Below, one piece after another: positions 32,730-44,500 of a stretch of 64,000 nucleotides of DNA. This stretch comes from Opisthocomus hoazin (taxonomy: Eukaryota > Chordata > Aves > Opisthocomiformes > Opisthocomidae), in the NCBI RefSeq assembly GCF_030867145.1, contig NC_134443.1:3224001-3288000 (forward strand), written 5' to 3'. Position numbers and translations under genes: made by a program. Every line of letters starts with the position of its first letter. Positions within the stretch are counted from its first letter, which is position 1. The notes beneath the pieces were generated by a model. It was given only the letters and a program-made list of their open reading frames with translations. It did not search any database and had not been told where the DNA came from.

Positions 32730-32870
32730 CAATCACAGAATATCTCAAGTTGGAAGGGACCCATAAAGATCATTGAGTCCAACTGCCTGCTGCTTGCAGG
32801 ACTACCTAAAACTAAACCAGATGCTTAAGAGCATCATCCAGTCACTCCAGAGTCTAGTGTTTCTGACACT
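32730..32870 (-). mobile_element. CR1 LINE 3' fragment
   Basis: AATCACAGAATATCTCAAG and the following GTTGGAAGGGACC stretch are the reverse complement of a CR1 3' end. It is a 5'-truncated copy inside the intron of the 31282-31728 gene. The left edge of the family match fades near 32,870. Confidence 0.8.
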
Positions 32871-33045
32871 GAGTACTCCACAGAGATCCACACCACAAAT
32901 AGGTGTATCTGCCACCCCAGAGCTAGCGTTAGAACCTCTGTCCCAAGGTAATGCAGATACATTCAACAGTATGGATGGTGGACATCAACTGAAGTTGACA
33001 CCAGAAATAAAAAATACATTGATAGCAGAGAAGAATCAGACTTAC

Positions 33046-33107
33046 CTGGGTCACCAAGAAGCCAAGGGAAGTGTTTGGAAGAGCTATGAGAGAGAAGAGC
33101 TTTTATA
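33046..33107 (-). promoter_or_regulatory. TATA box and untranslated exon 1 of the 31282-31728 gene
   Basis: TATAAAA lies at 33107-33101 on the minus strand. Exon 1 ends at 33046 before GTAAGT. Confidence 0.85.
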
Positions 33108-33171
33108 TCAGAGCATCTGGAGGTGCAAGATCAACATTGGTTGCCCGCCCCAATTTCGAACATGTGTAAGC

Positions 33172-33200
33172 CATCGAGATGATGAAATTGCTGTTTATTA
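33172..33200 (-). promoter_or_regulatory. Partial upstream CBP module
   Basis: The minus strand reads AACAGCAATTTCATCATC, the central word of the module found at other loci, about 70-90 bp upstream of the TATA box. Confidence 0.45.
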
Positions 33201-33209
33201 ATGGAGTTG

Positions 33210-35100
33210 ATGAGTCCTTTCAAATTTGTTTGTAATAAGGACCTAAACATTACTGTAGATTATAGAGAATTCTTTCATCTTGTGACAACTTGGGGAAAAT
33301 TAACACCTGGCACTATTCCAGGTACTTCCTTGAAATTACGAGAGAAACTATTAAGCCAGCTCCTCTTTTATTAACTTAACACCTGGAGAGTGTCTCATGG
33401 GTTTATCAGAATTATAAACTGCTGTCATAGACAGGATTTTTGTTTAAGTACATATAATTCAGATTACAACCTGCCAGGACAGAAGCTAAAGACTGACAAT
33501 GTGATATGCAGAAAGGTTGGGGGTGGTTTCTGTATGTTTAGCTTCCCCAACTACAGTTGGAGGACACATCACCCTTGGGAGTCGATGTTTTCCAGTAGCA
33601 TTTGACACTGGCTGTAATGGGGACAATTCAGCTCAGAAGAGCAGCAGCATCTCCAGGGGCCTGCAACGTGTGCTTCAGTCTCTAAATAAGGCTTATGTGG
33701 AAACTGCAATTTAACCTTGAGCGGAAAAATGGTGAAATCCTTTGTTTTGCAGTGCTGGAACTCTTCTCATGCAGATATGGGCTGAATCAGTTTCCTCGTT
33801 CACTGGTCACTCAAACAGTTGTATTCGCTCACAAAAACATGTAGGTTAAGTCTGCAGAATTTCACACAGGAGGCAGAGATGAAGTCTTCGTCTTCCTGGG
33901 GCTTGATTTTGTTGTTTTAGAGATAAACAAGGAATGAGTTTTTGAAGTTAACTAAAGCTACAGTGGGATTTGAGATCCCAAAGAGACTTCTTCCAGGTAT
34001 TGTTGGTTTGATGTTGTCAGTACAAAGATGGTACTTGAGAATATTTAACAGGCAGGAGGAAACGCAACTTTTTCAGTACAAGTGGATCCTCTGGTGCAAA
34101 AACTGAAATATGACAGAAGCGCTTTGAATTATTGACTTTGATTCTCAGGAATTCATGACCTCCTGTAATACCCTATTGGTGCTGCGAGCCATAAGCCCAG
34201 AGCAGGGCTGAGCTGGCAGCTTCTGCGAACAGGGAACGATGACGTACTTGCAATGCACCACGCGGAACAAAGGCCGGTTCTTTCCTTCTTTACAGATGTG
34301 TTGTTTTAATACTGCAGACTCTATGCCATAGATTATCTCTAAATTGTGAGGTGGGTTTCTTTGTGGGTTTGTGGGTTTTTTTGGACACTAATATTTTCAA
34401 GCTTCCAGGGAGCAAGTCTTTTCGTACGCCGCAAACAATCCACTAATGGTTTAAGAATGCATTCTAACAATTAGATTACAGGCATGTAGCTGGATTGAGA
34501 TGCCTAGCAATTATGGCATGACATCACATTAAAATATGTAAGTCAAAGTATTTGTGTCCTTGGTATAATCAGTTCATGGCTGAATACTGGGGATTTGTGT
34601 ATCTTCATTTTTTTTCAATGTAAGAGTATAGAAATGTAAAATTTTAAATAAAATACAGCATTTCTTAGGCTGTATAATCAGTGTATCTATATCATTTCAG
34701 TTGCACATCGGACCACACAAACAGAGGATTTAATTATTTTCTTGAGATGTTACAATTCTATCAATGATCAGACTTTATCCGTGTAAAAGATTTCTCTGTC
34801 TCTATCGTGGCTTATATCCAGATAGCTTTAGCAAGTTGCCACCAGTCATGTTTCATTTAATTTATTTCTCAGTAGTCTTCAATACTGTCTGATCTGAAGA
34901 TGGACCTAAAAAATGATCCCTGAAGTCTTCCTATGAGGAGATAGAAAGCTGGAAAATATGGGTGACACGCTTCACAAAGAAAGCGTCTTGCAATCTTGAG
35001 AACAGAAAAGCTAAGTATTAGTTTGCCTCTAGACTCCAACCTGGGTTGAAATACAGTGAGAGGGATCTGTTAGAAAAATCTGAGTGTTTAAAAGGATTTT
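33210..35100. other. AT-rich head-to-head spacer, left part
   Basis: No exon or clear repeat was recognised. Confidence 0.5.
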
Positions 35101-35102
35101 TT

Positions 35103-35272
35103 ATCATAGAATCATAGAATGGTTTGGGTTGGAAGGGGCCTTAAAGATCATCTAGTTCCAACCCCCCTGTCATGGGCAGGGACACCTTCCACTAGACCAC
35201 GTTGCTCAAAGCCCCGTCCAGCCTGGCCTTGAACACTTCCAAGGAGGGGAACAATATCCACCTTCCGCTTAA
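35103..35272 (-). mobile_element. CR1 LINE 3' fragment
   Basis: ATCATAGAATCATAGAATGG and the following stretch, through GGCCTTGAACACTTCC, are the typical reverse complement of a CR1 3' end with its short terminal repeat. It is well preserved, so this is a relatively young copy. Confidence 0.92.
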
Positions 35273-35835
35273 AATGGTCCAAAGGACTTGCCAGTGTTTG
35301 ACAAAAGGACAGGGAGAGTAATCCACTGCTGAGTGCACAACAAAGCAAGCAAGAGGTTTTTCTCCCTCTTTCCCTTGTCCTTTAGATAAGGCCAGCATTG
35401 TTTTCAGGAGCAAAAGTCAAACAACAGAAAACCATTTAAGGACCACAAGATGTTTTCTACGGCTTCCTTTTGGTGCGGTATTGGTTTCACAAGAAGTAGC
35501 TGAGAGTGCAAACGATAAAGATAAAAACAACGACCTCAAAGTTGCTCTAATGAACTCCATTATATCTCCAGGTATTTTGCAGCCTGGATTCAATGGAAAA
35601 ATCTGTTCTCACCAGGTGATGACAGCCATGCAGTGAGCTGCTGGGTTTTGCGATTAATAATGGAGAAGCTAAGGAAGCTCCTTAGTATAATTCTTGTTGT
35701 AACGCCAAGGATGTGAATGGAATGATAACAGGAATGAATAGGACATGTAACCATTAGAGATGAAAGAGGCTTCTGTGATGAAATGCACCTATCATATTTC
35801 ATGAGACTTCGAACCAACAAATAAACAAATAGTCA

Positions 35836-35860
35836 GCAAAAATTTGAGGACCTACGTGTC
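35836..35860 (+). promoter_or_regulatory. Partial upstream CBP module
   Basis: GCAAAAATTTGAGGACC and then TACGTGTC match the two ends of the module at 27879-27909 with the middle word missing. It lies about 80-100 bp upstream of the TATA box at 35938. Confidence 0.5.
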
Positions 35861-35937
35861 ATATTAGTTTTGGGTTTGTCCCAATTACGCACATGCACAA
35901 ATTGCACCTTAGGTGATCCCCGTGATCTAGTGAACTG

Positions 35938-36005
35938 TATAAAAGCTCTCCCAACTCAGGGCTCTTCATTCCGCCTTGCTTGCTTTATTCTCCTCTGCAA
36001 AAAGG
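35938..36005 (+). promoter_or_regulatory. TATA box and untranslated exon 1 of the 37329-37775 gene
   Basis: TATAAAA lies at 35938-35944. Exon 1 ends at 36005 before GTAAGT, and the intron runs 36006-37308 (1303 bp). Confidence 0.85.
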
Positions 36006-36442
36006 GTAAGTATCATTCTGTGCGATCTCTTTCCAAAATCTCGAGTATCTCTTTTCCACCATTTTTAAATAAGGTCTGAATAATCCATAAGTATTCTAAG
36101 ATTCTTAATAATGTTGGATTATTTTGCCATGAATTTGTCTAATTTAGTGTTGAACATCCATGTCTTTGGGTTTGAATTGGTAAAACTACATTTTTCAAAA
36201 ATTATTATTGTTTCCTGTTAACACAAATTTGAGCTATTGAAGCAGCTTCCAAAACGTCAGCAGAAGGCTTGTTCAATCACTAGGAATTATTTAAGGGTTT
36301 TACATGTAACTTTTTTCTATATGTCTATGTATATGTACATATTTGTTGAAGGAACAGGCTCAGAAAGAATATAGAAGTATTGTCTAAAACAGTATTGGAA
36401 ACCAGAGATGAAACTAGGATATCCTAACCTACCTTTTACATT

Positions 36443-36512
36443 GTCCTTCCTTTGAGCAGGGAAGTGGACTAGATGACCTCCAGAAGTCCCTTCTGATGCA
36501 ATATTTTATTAG
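36443..36512 (+). mobile_element. CR1 LINE 3' fragment, old
   Basis: TTTGAGCAGGGAAGTGGAC, then AGATGACCTCCAGAAGTCCC, is the sense strand of the CR1 3' end. It lies inside the intron of the 37329-37775 gene. Confidence 0.75.
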
Positions 36513-37328
36513 TTCTAGTGGGGAAAAAAATTGTTCACAGGCAATACTAATTCCTAGTCCTTCCATGGGTTTTCTTTTAGATTGGAACATGTCATATGGC
36601 GACCATCTCTCCAAAGAGCTCATATCTCAGCATACCTATCTGCAGTAGAAACCTAGTCCTAGTCATCTGAATGTACCAATTTCCCAACTTGGAAATCAAA
36701 CAAACAATCTTTTAACCCACCATGTGACTCTCAAGCTACTTTGCAAGCACTTCAGGGCAGGGAATATCTTATTTAATCCATGTTTGTAGGAGGTTCAGTG
36801 TACTGGCAGCGTGATTTTAGCTATTGCTTCTGGAAGCACGTTACAAGTCAATATACAAGAGTTGTTCTTCCAGCTACCCAGCAATGTACCACATGAGCTT
36901 TGCTGGTTGTCAGGTTACTCTGCTTTGTTTTTGCTAGTATAAAAGCAACATGAAACGACCTTTTAGATACAGATATTGTAACAGTGGCTGCAAAGTATAA
37001 TGGAAGGAATTTACAAAGTAAAGAGCTGGATAATATTTCTGCAGTGTTTGGCAGTGGGGTAGAACAAAGAACTACTTCTGAAAGAGAACCACGTATAAAA
37101 AATTAGAAAGGAGACCACAGCAGAGGGGTGCAATCTGGGCAAAGCTGATTTACAAGAGGGAGAGATGCCTCATGAAAAATACTGAAGAGAAATCAGGACA
37201 ATCGAGACCTGAAAGATAAAGCCATCATTCTAGTCCATGTGTCCAACTTTCATACTCTTTTTCCCACTGAATTTGTGCCTTTCGTTTACTCATCAGTGTG
37301 TGCTGCAGCTTACCTCCATCCTTGGAAG

Positions 37329-37775
37329 ATGGCTTGCTACGACCTGTGCTCCACCTCTGCCTGCGGCATCTACCGCCCTCAGCCCCTCGCTGACAGCTGC
37401 AATGAGCCGTGCGTCCGTCAGTGCCCCGACTCCACGACTGTGATCCAGCCGCCTCCAGTCGTCGTCACCTTCCCTGGCCCCATCCTCAGCTCTTTCCCTC
37501 AGGATTCAGTTGTGGGATCCTCTGGAGCACCCGTCCTTGGGGGCTATGGGGGCTATGGCTATGGGGGCTATGGCTATGGAGGCTATGGCTATGGGGGCTA
37601 CGGAGGCCTCAGTGGTTATGGGGGCTATGGGGGCTATGGGGGTCTGTATGGCTATGGGGGCTCCCTGGGTTACGGGGGCCTGTATGGCTATGGTAGACCC
37701 TATGGATCTAGCTATTGCAACCCTTACTCCTACTGGAGCAACAGGTACCTCCGTGGCAGCTGTGGGCCCTGCTAA
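37329..37775 (+). CDS. Corneous beta-protein, 148 aa, Gly/Tyr-rich
   Basis: Met at 37329 follows the GCAG acceptor by 20 bp; the 30 codons upstream in frame are intron. The protein matches the inverted gene at 31282-31728 except for one Gly/Arg difference. Identity also covers about 20 bp of intron end and the 5' leader, then stops, and the 3' UTRs diverge within about 12 bases after the stop. The core, repeat block and Cys-Gly-Pro-Cys end are intact. Its promoter has the canonical TATA box. Confidence 0.95.
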   Translation: MACYDLCSTSACGIYRPQPLADSCNEPCVRQCPDSTTVIQPPPVVVTFPGPILSSFPQDSVVGSSGAPVLGGYGGYGYGGYGYGGYGYGGYGGLSGYGGYGGYGGLYGYGGSLGYGGLYGYGRPYGSSYCNPYSYWSNRYLRGSCGPC

Positions 37776-38099
37776 ATGCAACAGGAAAACCCACTGAAAA
37801 ATGTACAAGTGAAAAACCAAATGCGGATTCACTGGTGAGCAGATGAGTGACAGCTTTGTGAAAGCACTCATAAATCCTGTTCAGTGCAGTGCATTCTCCA
37901 TGCTCCACACCTCTCCTTTTTTCCCTTTGAATTCTTTCCTCCTATCTTCATCAGTTCATTTCCATGTTATCTTCTACTTTATCATACTTGTGCCTGAATG
38001 CAGTGAGACACTTAACAGCGTCTGTCAAAATGCATTGGACTCTGACATCTTGGATATGCATTCTTGATACTGCAATACATTTTTGTTCCTTTCATTCTC

Positions 38100-38105
38100 A
38101 TTAAA
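38100..38105 (+). terminator. Poly(A) signal ATTAAA
   Basis: It lies 325 bases after the stop at 37775 and is followed by TTGCATCATTC. Confidence 0.8.
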
Positions 38106-38129
38106 GTTCTGTTGCATCATTCAAAATAA

Positions 38130-39140
38130 GCGTGTTGTGGTTTTGTGTTCTCGTCCATTCTGAATTTGCCAGCTTTTCTGGATAAAGCTGCCTGTTGCAC
38201 ATCTGGCTGAAATAATCTTGCGCAAACCCTGCCCACATAGTGAAAGTCTCCACGAGGAGCCCTTGTTAGGCCTGTTTCACCACTGAATTGCAACAACATG
38301 GTCGCAACACACTGGTTATAGATGAACAGCAGCCTTGTCTACACATTACTTTATTAGAGTCTCCACTCATCAGTTTGTGAGATAATTCTGTGAACTACAA
38401 GTGACTGGTCACACTCTGAAAGTTAAGCTCTTGCTTCTTCCACTGCAGACTGCTAATTCCATGCCGTACAAATAACTTCGCCACCACAGCTCTTAATGGA
38501 ATATTGGTGACTGATACAAAATTAATTTCAGATTCTTTGTTTCTCTAGCACAGACCAGCCTAGATCCCTCCTATTAAATTCTCTCACTCTCCAAAATTTG
38601 GGCTGGGTGCAGATGACACTTCCTCAAACCCACAGTAGGGACTATGTGCATAGTTTCACAGTATATCTGATTGAATTCCTGGGTCTGGGAGTTCTTTGGT
38701 TCTGTTCAAGTTGTGTATATATTAAATATAAATAGAATTTGTGTAAATATTGTATAGGTAGAACAAAAATACTTTAAAGCTACTGGTATAACTTGTTAGG
38801 TTGTCAGTAAAGCATGTAACCATCTCTGGATTCAGGCAGATGCTTATCTCACAAGATAGTTTTCTTTATGTGGTTCAGCTGCCAAAAGATCTTAGGCTAC
38901 ATATTTTGCTGCAGTAAGAAGTCTGGCTAAGCATAATACAACAGTGTTCAGAGAACATCAGACCAGAAACCGAAGGCAGAATATGAGGAAAGAAAGGCAA
39001 GAGCTGCTGCGCACAGGCATCTCCACTCTTTGTGCATACAGCACACTTCTCAGCACTCAGTACCTGAAAAGTCAGCTATAAATCTCCCTTTAATTTGTTT
39101 TGATTTAGTTGTCTCTGATAAATTGAATACCTCTTCCAGC
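38130..39140. other. AT-rich tail-to-tail spacer
   Basis: No gene or repeat was recognised. A poly(A) signal for the pseudogene to the right could not be fixed. Confidence 0.45.
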
Positions 39141-39147
39141 AAGGCAC

Positions 39148-40324
39148 CTAGCTTCCACAGTAGTATCCAGTATTGAAACAACAGCCAGAAGGGATTTTGT
39201 ACTTTTTGCCAGGACCTGAAAATCTGAAAGAAAATCTGTTCTGGTAAAGACTACCACAACAAAAGCTCCTACAACAAAAGGAGCCCTTAAGTATGGGTAC
39301 TGACAAAGATCCCGCTATGCTGTCCTGAAGGAAGGAACTAAGCCTCTGGGCTGGCAATGTGATGATGATGGATGGCAGATGAGCCACTGCCCTCGGGTCA
39401 GGGCAGCCAGCTGCTTGCAGCTATTGGCACTGGTGCTGGAGATGAATTGGCCAACCGGAGCATAACACAGCAAAAATTCCCTTGGAACAGGAAGAAGAGC
39501 TTAGATCTCATGGGAATAGGAAAGGCACAGCTGTCTGGATCCTCTGCAACACTACTTTATTTCCAGATCCATCCCGCCTAATTGTAGTTACCCCACCAAG
39601 ATCCACTTGCTGCTGTGGATGTAGTTCCTCAAATCTGTGTAAGCCCCGTAAGAAAAAATATTTTTAAGTGATGGCTAATCGTTGCTTAGTGGAAACACGG
39701 GAATATAGAAGATCATTTGCTTCCTCAGACAAATGGTTGCTCTTCTCCTATACCTTTTCTCTGATAAAAGTCAGTTCTATGTCGTCTGAAGTTTAGTGTA
39801 AAAGCCCTGATGCTCTGCACTATTGAAAGAACTGTCCAAAGGCTCACCTGATTCCTAACACCCGGGGGGCTCTTTTCGCTGAGAGTAGGGAAGCTTTGCT
39901 TACATCCCTTTCAAGCTTTGGCTTTCTTCCATACAAACTAATTTGAAACAGCGAGTGGAAGACCAAGTAATTAACTCTGAAGAGGACATCTCCTCTGTTA
40001 AAGCTGGCTGTGACTGAGGCCTTTGTGGTGCAGGAGTACAAAGCAGTTTGCCTGACTACGGTCTGGGGTTTTGGTGTTTGTGTAGCAGATTATAACACTC
40101 AGGTTTGAACTAGTGGTGAGCTGACAGCTCCTGTACAATTCATTATAGAAAATACCAGCTTGGTCCTTAAAAAGTGCATATAACATTGCCTCCTCACAAA
40201 TGACGGAAGAAGACGAATTTAAATGTACACAGAAAGAACAGCTGAATACCTAGAATAGCTGGCTTTGGGAACATGAAGGCAAGAGAAGTAAACAGAGGGC
40301 AGTTTTCAGGAGGGACTTTTCATA
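39148..40324 (-). pseudogene. Decayed corneous beta-protein gene
   Basis: At 39387-39148 the minus strand encodes a degraded core: Leu-Pro-Ser-Ile-Ile-Ile-Thr-Leu-Pro-Ala, then Leu-Ser-Ser-Phe-Leu-Gln-Asp-Ser-Ile-Ala-Gly-Ser, then Pro-Ile-Leu-Lys-Gly-Ser. These line up with the intact [28 protein letters not shown]. The Met-Ser-Cys-Tyr start and the Gly/Tyr tail are not recognisable. About 0.9 kb upstream the minus strand has a spoiled TATA box (TATGAAAAG at 40324-40316), a possible donor CTAGGTATT at about 40250, and a remnant of the upstream module at 40391-40432. Orientation and position complete the head-to-head pattern with the 44501 gene. It could instead be a highly divergent gene, but the lost start argues against that. 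Confidence 0.65.
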
Positions 40325-40439
40325 CATTTCCTCAAACTGCCTGAAGAAGCTGAAACTCCCATTAACACCAGCCCACATTTATCACACCTAGTTCACCTCA
40401 AAATGATGAAACAGTTTGGCTTCATGTTTCTGTTCATTC

Positions 40440-42845
40440 GTTGATTCAAATTCTCACACTGCATGAAATGAAAATTACAAAACAAATATTTCTTTCATCT
40501 TAGCACTTATTTGGCAAGATTCATTGCTGGTAACGTTCCATTAAATACATTAGAATGCCATCAGGAATTATGCTGGCTTCATTTATTTAACCTCTGCTTT
40601 TACTGGTTGACATAATGCTGGTTGGTCAAATGTTAATCATAATTGCCATCTCCTTTCATATGCAGGTTTTCTTTCCGTCCTTCCTTAACTTTGCTAGATA
40701 TGGTGTCTTTCTTGTGAAATCAGCAACCCTCATCCGAAGTTGGAATTAAGATTTGAACACGACCATCCTGCAATTTTCAGGGGAAAAATCAACAGATACA
40801 TTGAAAAGTACTTTTAAAAATCATCCAGACCCATGCCTTGTCTCCCAGACTACCCAGTTGCAAGGTTTCTTCATATTTTAGAGGTAAATTCACTGGCCAC
40901 CGCAAAGGTAAACAGTTTCTTAGCCAGATTACAGACAACTTGTTAATTTTTTTTTTTTTCGGAAGATGAGCATGTGTTTAAAATGCAGAAGAGAGGTAGA
41001 CCGCTCACGGTTAGACTAGGAAAGTTCTAGGAAAAGCTTTCAAAACATGAGGACAGAGGCAGATGTGGCAGATCTTTGTGCTACGGACGCCGAAGGGGAT
41101 GTGAATTCGTACAACATCAGCACTGAAGGAGCTTATACACCAACGTAGACAAATCAACGAAAACCTGAATTATAAAAGAAAATCAACCGAAATCCTAAGG
41201 TTAGAAATCATGAGCTGGTAAACGGAACAGGAAGAGTGCTCTTGACCAGAACAATTTAATAAATGTGTTTCAAAATGCTGGGCTGCTTGAAACCAACCAC
41301 ATACTTACATTACAATAATGACACACCTCTTCATCCATAAACTACGAAGGAGGGTTTGGGAACTGCTTAAAAACACACACACAAAATATTTGAACAACCT
41401 TTGTGAGTCTTACTGCTCTTGTGATCCCCTAGGGCCACCTCAAAGTCTGGAAAAAGGAACACCATGATTTAAGTATAACTTCTGGTAGAAATGTTGCGGT
41501 GTTCATTATGTGACAAACAACCAATCCACAGGCAAATGAGGATTTCTGCAGCGTTGATTACACAGAATTTCAGAATATGGGAACATGGGCAGAACACATC
41601 TCATCAAACCTTCCCTATTTAAAAGCTGGGTGTTTCAGCTGAGCTTGTTGCCTGTCTCCACCGTCAATGAAAGCAAAATTGTTATGTTTTGAGGATGATA
41701 CCGGTTCTGGTAAGGTAAGCACCTGAGACAGGATGAAGTGTCTTGCAGAAATTCTTGTCCCTCCCCACTAAGTACGGGGGAAGCCTGAGTAATGTCAAGT
41801 GACAAGTCACTTGAAACCTTGGCAGTCAAACTTGGGCTCTGCAACAATCTGCACTCTGCAGGTGATGTCCTGCTAGTCAGGAAAGCAAGAAAAAGAAGAA
41901 AAAAGACCCATTGCTGCAATAACTATTCCTCAGATAATTCCACTACTTTTCCTGACACTTACCCAGTAAGCCTGGGAAAGAAGCACTTCAAAATTGTCCC
42001 TGTGACGTCCTTCAGCGAAACTTTGGTTCGTTTCCTTTGTAAGGTGCAGGAGCAGATCTGAGGGCAAATCACGCTCCACCACATGAATAAAGAGAAGATA
42101 CAGACTGAATGAGTGCAGTGGTGGACAGAAACATTTAATTTCACAAAGAAACTAAGAAATTTGCACCTGCTTCACCACTGCCTTTTGTTATGTCCTCCTT
42201 TGGATCTGTGCAATGTCAATACAGAGTAGCCAGCAACTACTTATCTGTTTATGTTTGCAACCATGCTACACTGGTGAACCTATGAGATAATCTCTGGGTG
42301 CCTTTGCAGATTCCAAGTGAAAAATGAGGAAAAAAACCCTGGCTTCCTTCCAGAGAAAGCTTTAGCCTTTGGTTTGAACACTGTTTCAGGCACTAAAAAA
42401 CTATGTTTTCTGCTGGTCTTGCCAAGCAGCAAGGCAAAGTCAGAATTTCTAAATCAAAGACCATTAGACAATGTCCATGATTCCCATAGGTGCAGGACTC
42501 CTCTCACGTTTTGTGGCTGTGGGAGGGAAAAGGGTCGGAAGGTGTCCTCTGCCTCACTGAACATCTCATTGCAAAAGGCGTGAGTAGATTAGATTACAGT
42601 CTAGATTGAAAGGGCTTAAACCAAAACATGTATATGACAGCAGGTTAAAGCTCTGATTAAAATCATTATGGGAAGTTAATGAAGGAAGTGCTAAATAAAT
42701 AGAACCAGTTTAATTCGTCCTGCGATGCCAGTGAGCAGGGCGGAATGATACCAGCAATGAAGCTGGTCAATTAGGCTTCAAGATCAAAGCGAGCTGGGAG
42801 CTGGAATGTGCATATCATGCTATTCGGAGATTTTGGGTGATTTTG
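40440..42845. other. AT-rich head-to-head spacer
   Basis: It lies between the pseudogene promoter relic and the module of the 44501 gene. No exon or repeat was recognised; a T-run lies at about 40,948-40,960. Confidence 0.45.
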
Positions 42846-42855
42846 CAAACAGCAA

Positions 42856-42885
42856 GCAAAAACAGTTTCATCACTTTGGGAAGTT
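42856..42885 (+). promoter_or_regulatory. Conserved upstream CBP module
   Basis: GCAAAAACAGTTTCATCAC, followed by TTTGGGAAG, lies about 90-115 bp upstream of the TATA box at 42973. Confidence 0.55.
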
Positions 42886-42972
42886 ATATGTGCTTCATAT
42901 TTGGGCTGGTTGGTGATTATGACTTCATGTGTACACTCTGCCTCAGACCCCCCCAGGCAATCCAAAGCACTG

Positions 42973-43035
42973 TATAAAAGGAGTAAGGACGCAGCCCTAT
43001 TCCATCTCCCTCCTGCATACTCTCCTCTACATCAG
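42973..43035 (+). promoter_or_regulatory. TATA box and untranslated exon 1 of the 44501-44896 gene
   Basis: TATAAAA lies at 42973-42979. Exon 1 ends at 43035 before GTAAGG, and the intron runs 43036-44476 (1441 bp). Confidence 0.8.
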
Positions 43036-43850
43036 GTAAGGCTGATGCCATTTCATTTCTAGCTAAATGCCAGAATGCCTTCGCACTGCAGCTTAGAATA
43101 CTCTTCACCACTGTTATATTAGAGATTTTAGGACTTTTTTTCAATTCTCTTTCTTTTTCTCTCCTTTTGTTTTTTAGTATGTTGGCAAGTTGTGTTACTG
43201 GTAGGCTTTAGGAATCAAGACCAGGGTTTGAGGTATTTATTTCACTATAATTCATATTTGGGCATTCTTGTACTGTTAGCAGGTTGAAAATGTAGGATGG
43301 TATAAACTTTCAAATGCAGAATTCTCCTGCACCGTTTTGGCTAACGACTGAATCAGAGAGACATGGCCATGTCCTAAGCTGTTTAATGACGCAGCTGAAG
43401 AAAGAGCACTATCTGCATGGGAATTTTACTGCAGAAAAATCCTAGCTTGTATTTAGTTTTTATGAGTAGGTAAAAACTAAATCCTGCTTATTTTAAACCC
43501 TAGTTATTTTCACCGAAGACAACAATAAGGGAAGTAAACTGGTGGTCTGATCCAGCGTGTTCATCTTGTGTCTCTTTGAAAATCCAGATTCAGATTTGCT
43601 GAGTTCAGTGATTCAATTCTCTGCATTTCAGGGCTACTTCATGAACTAAAAAATATCTCCCCTTTTTCATGGGAAAAAGTGATAAGCCATAAGCTTTTGT
43701 GGCCAGACACTTAGCTGAAATGGTAGTTTGCAAAGTGTTTTTTTATCTAATGAATGAAATTGGCTCCTTACATTTTACCAACCTGCTTCACACTCTATGT
43801 GAAATTACACTGCTATGCCAAGAAATATTTGGATAGAAATATTTTATTTA

Positions 43851-43888
43851 TAGATAGATATAAATCTATAGATAGATATAAATCTATC
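43851..43888 (+). repeat. Short duplicated GATA-rich stretch
   Basis: Two adjacent copies of TAGATAGATATAAATCTA lie in the intron of the 44501 gene. It is a minor microsatellite-like feature. Confidence 0.6.
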
Positions 43889-44500
43889 CTCAGGCTCAAA
43901 TGCTTTGGGAGTTGTATCAGAGGGATTACAGAGATTAAGATAACATAGAACTAAAAGGTAACAACTGAAAGTATATTACCCCAAAGGGCTTGAAAAGAAA
44001 CAGAGACCAGGAAAGGAGGAAGAAATGTGTGATTAAAGCAGTGGTGGGTTCTTGACTCCATCCCATCTCTGCCAAGACAAAACCTGCTTCAGCCCCATTT
44101 GGTGTAACGAGGTCAGCTCTGGTGTAGCTCCTGCAGCTCCTGGCTTTCAACCCACATTCACCAGGGAGAAGCACTGGTGTTTTAGTAAAAAATGTGCCAC
44201 CACCACTCTGTTCCTCCGGGAGGGAACGTGAGTTAAAAAAAAAAAGAAGCAGCAATTTCAGAAGTCTTGGTGGATGTGACAAGTGCAGGGATTACTGGAT
44301 AGGAAAGCTCAGAGCTATGGTGATTGACAGGAAAGTTTGTGAACAGAGTCACCAATTTTTGTTATGCATCCGGTGATCATTTTCCTGTTCCCCAACAACC
44401 CAGCACCAAATCTTGACCTGTTGCACTTGTAGGTCTTGTGCTTTGTTTTTACGCAGCTCTGTGTTCTGTGTTTCAGGATCGCCTTCATCCCTGCGAAGAA

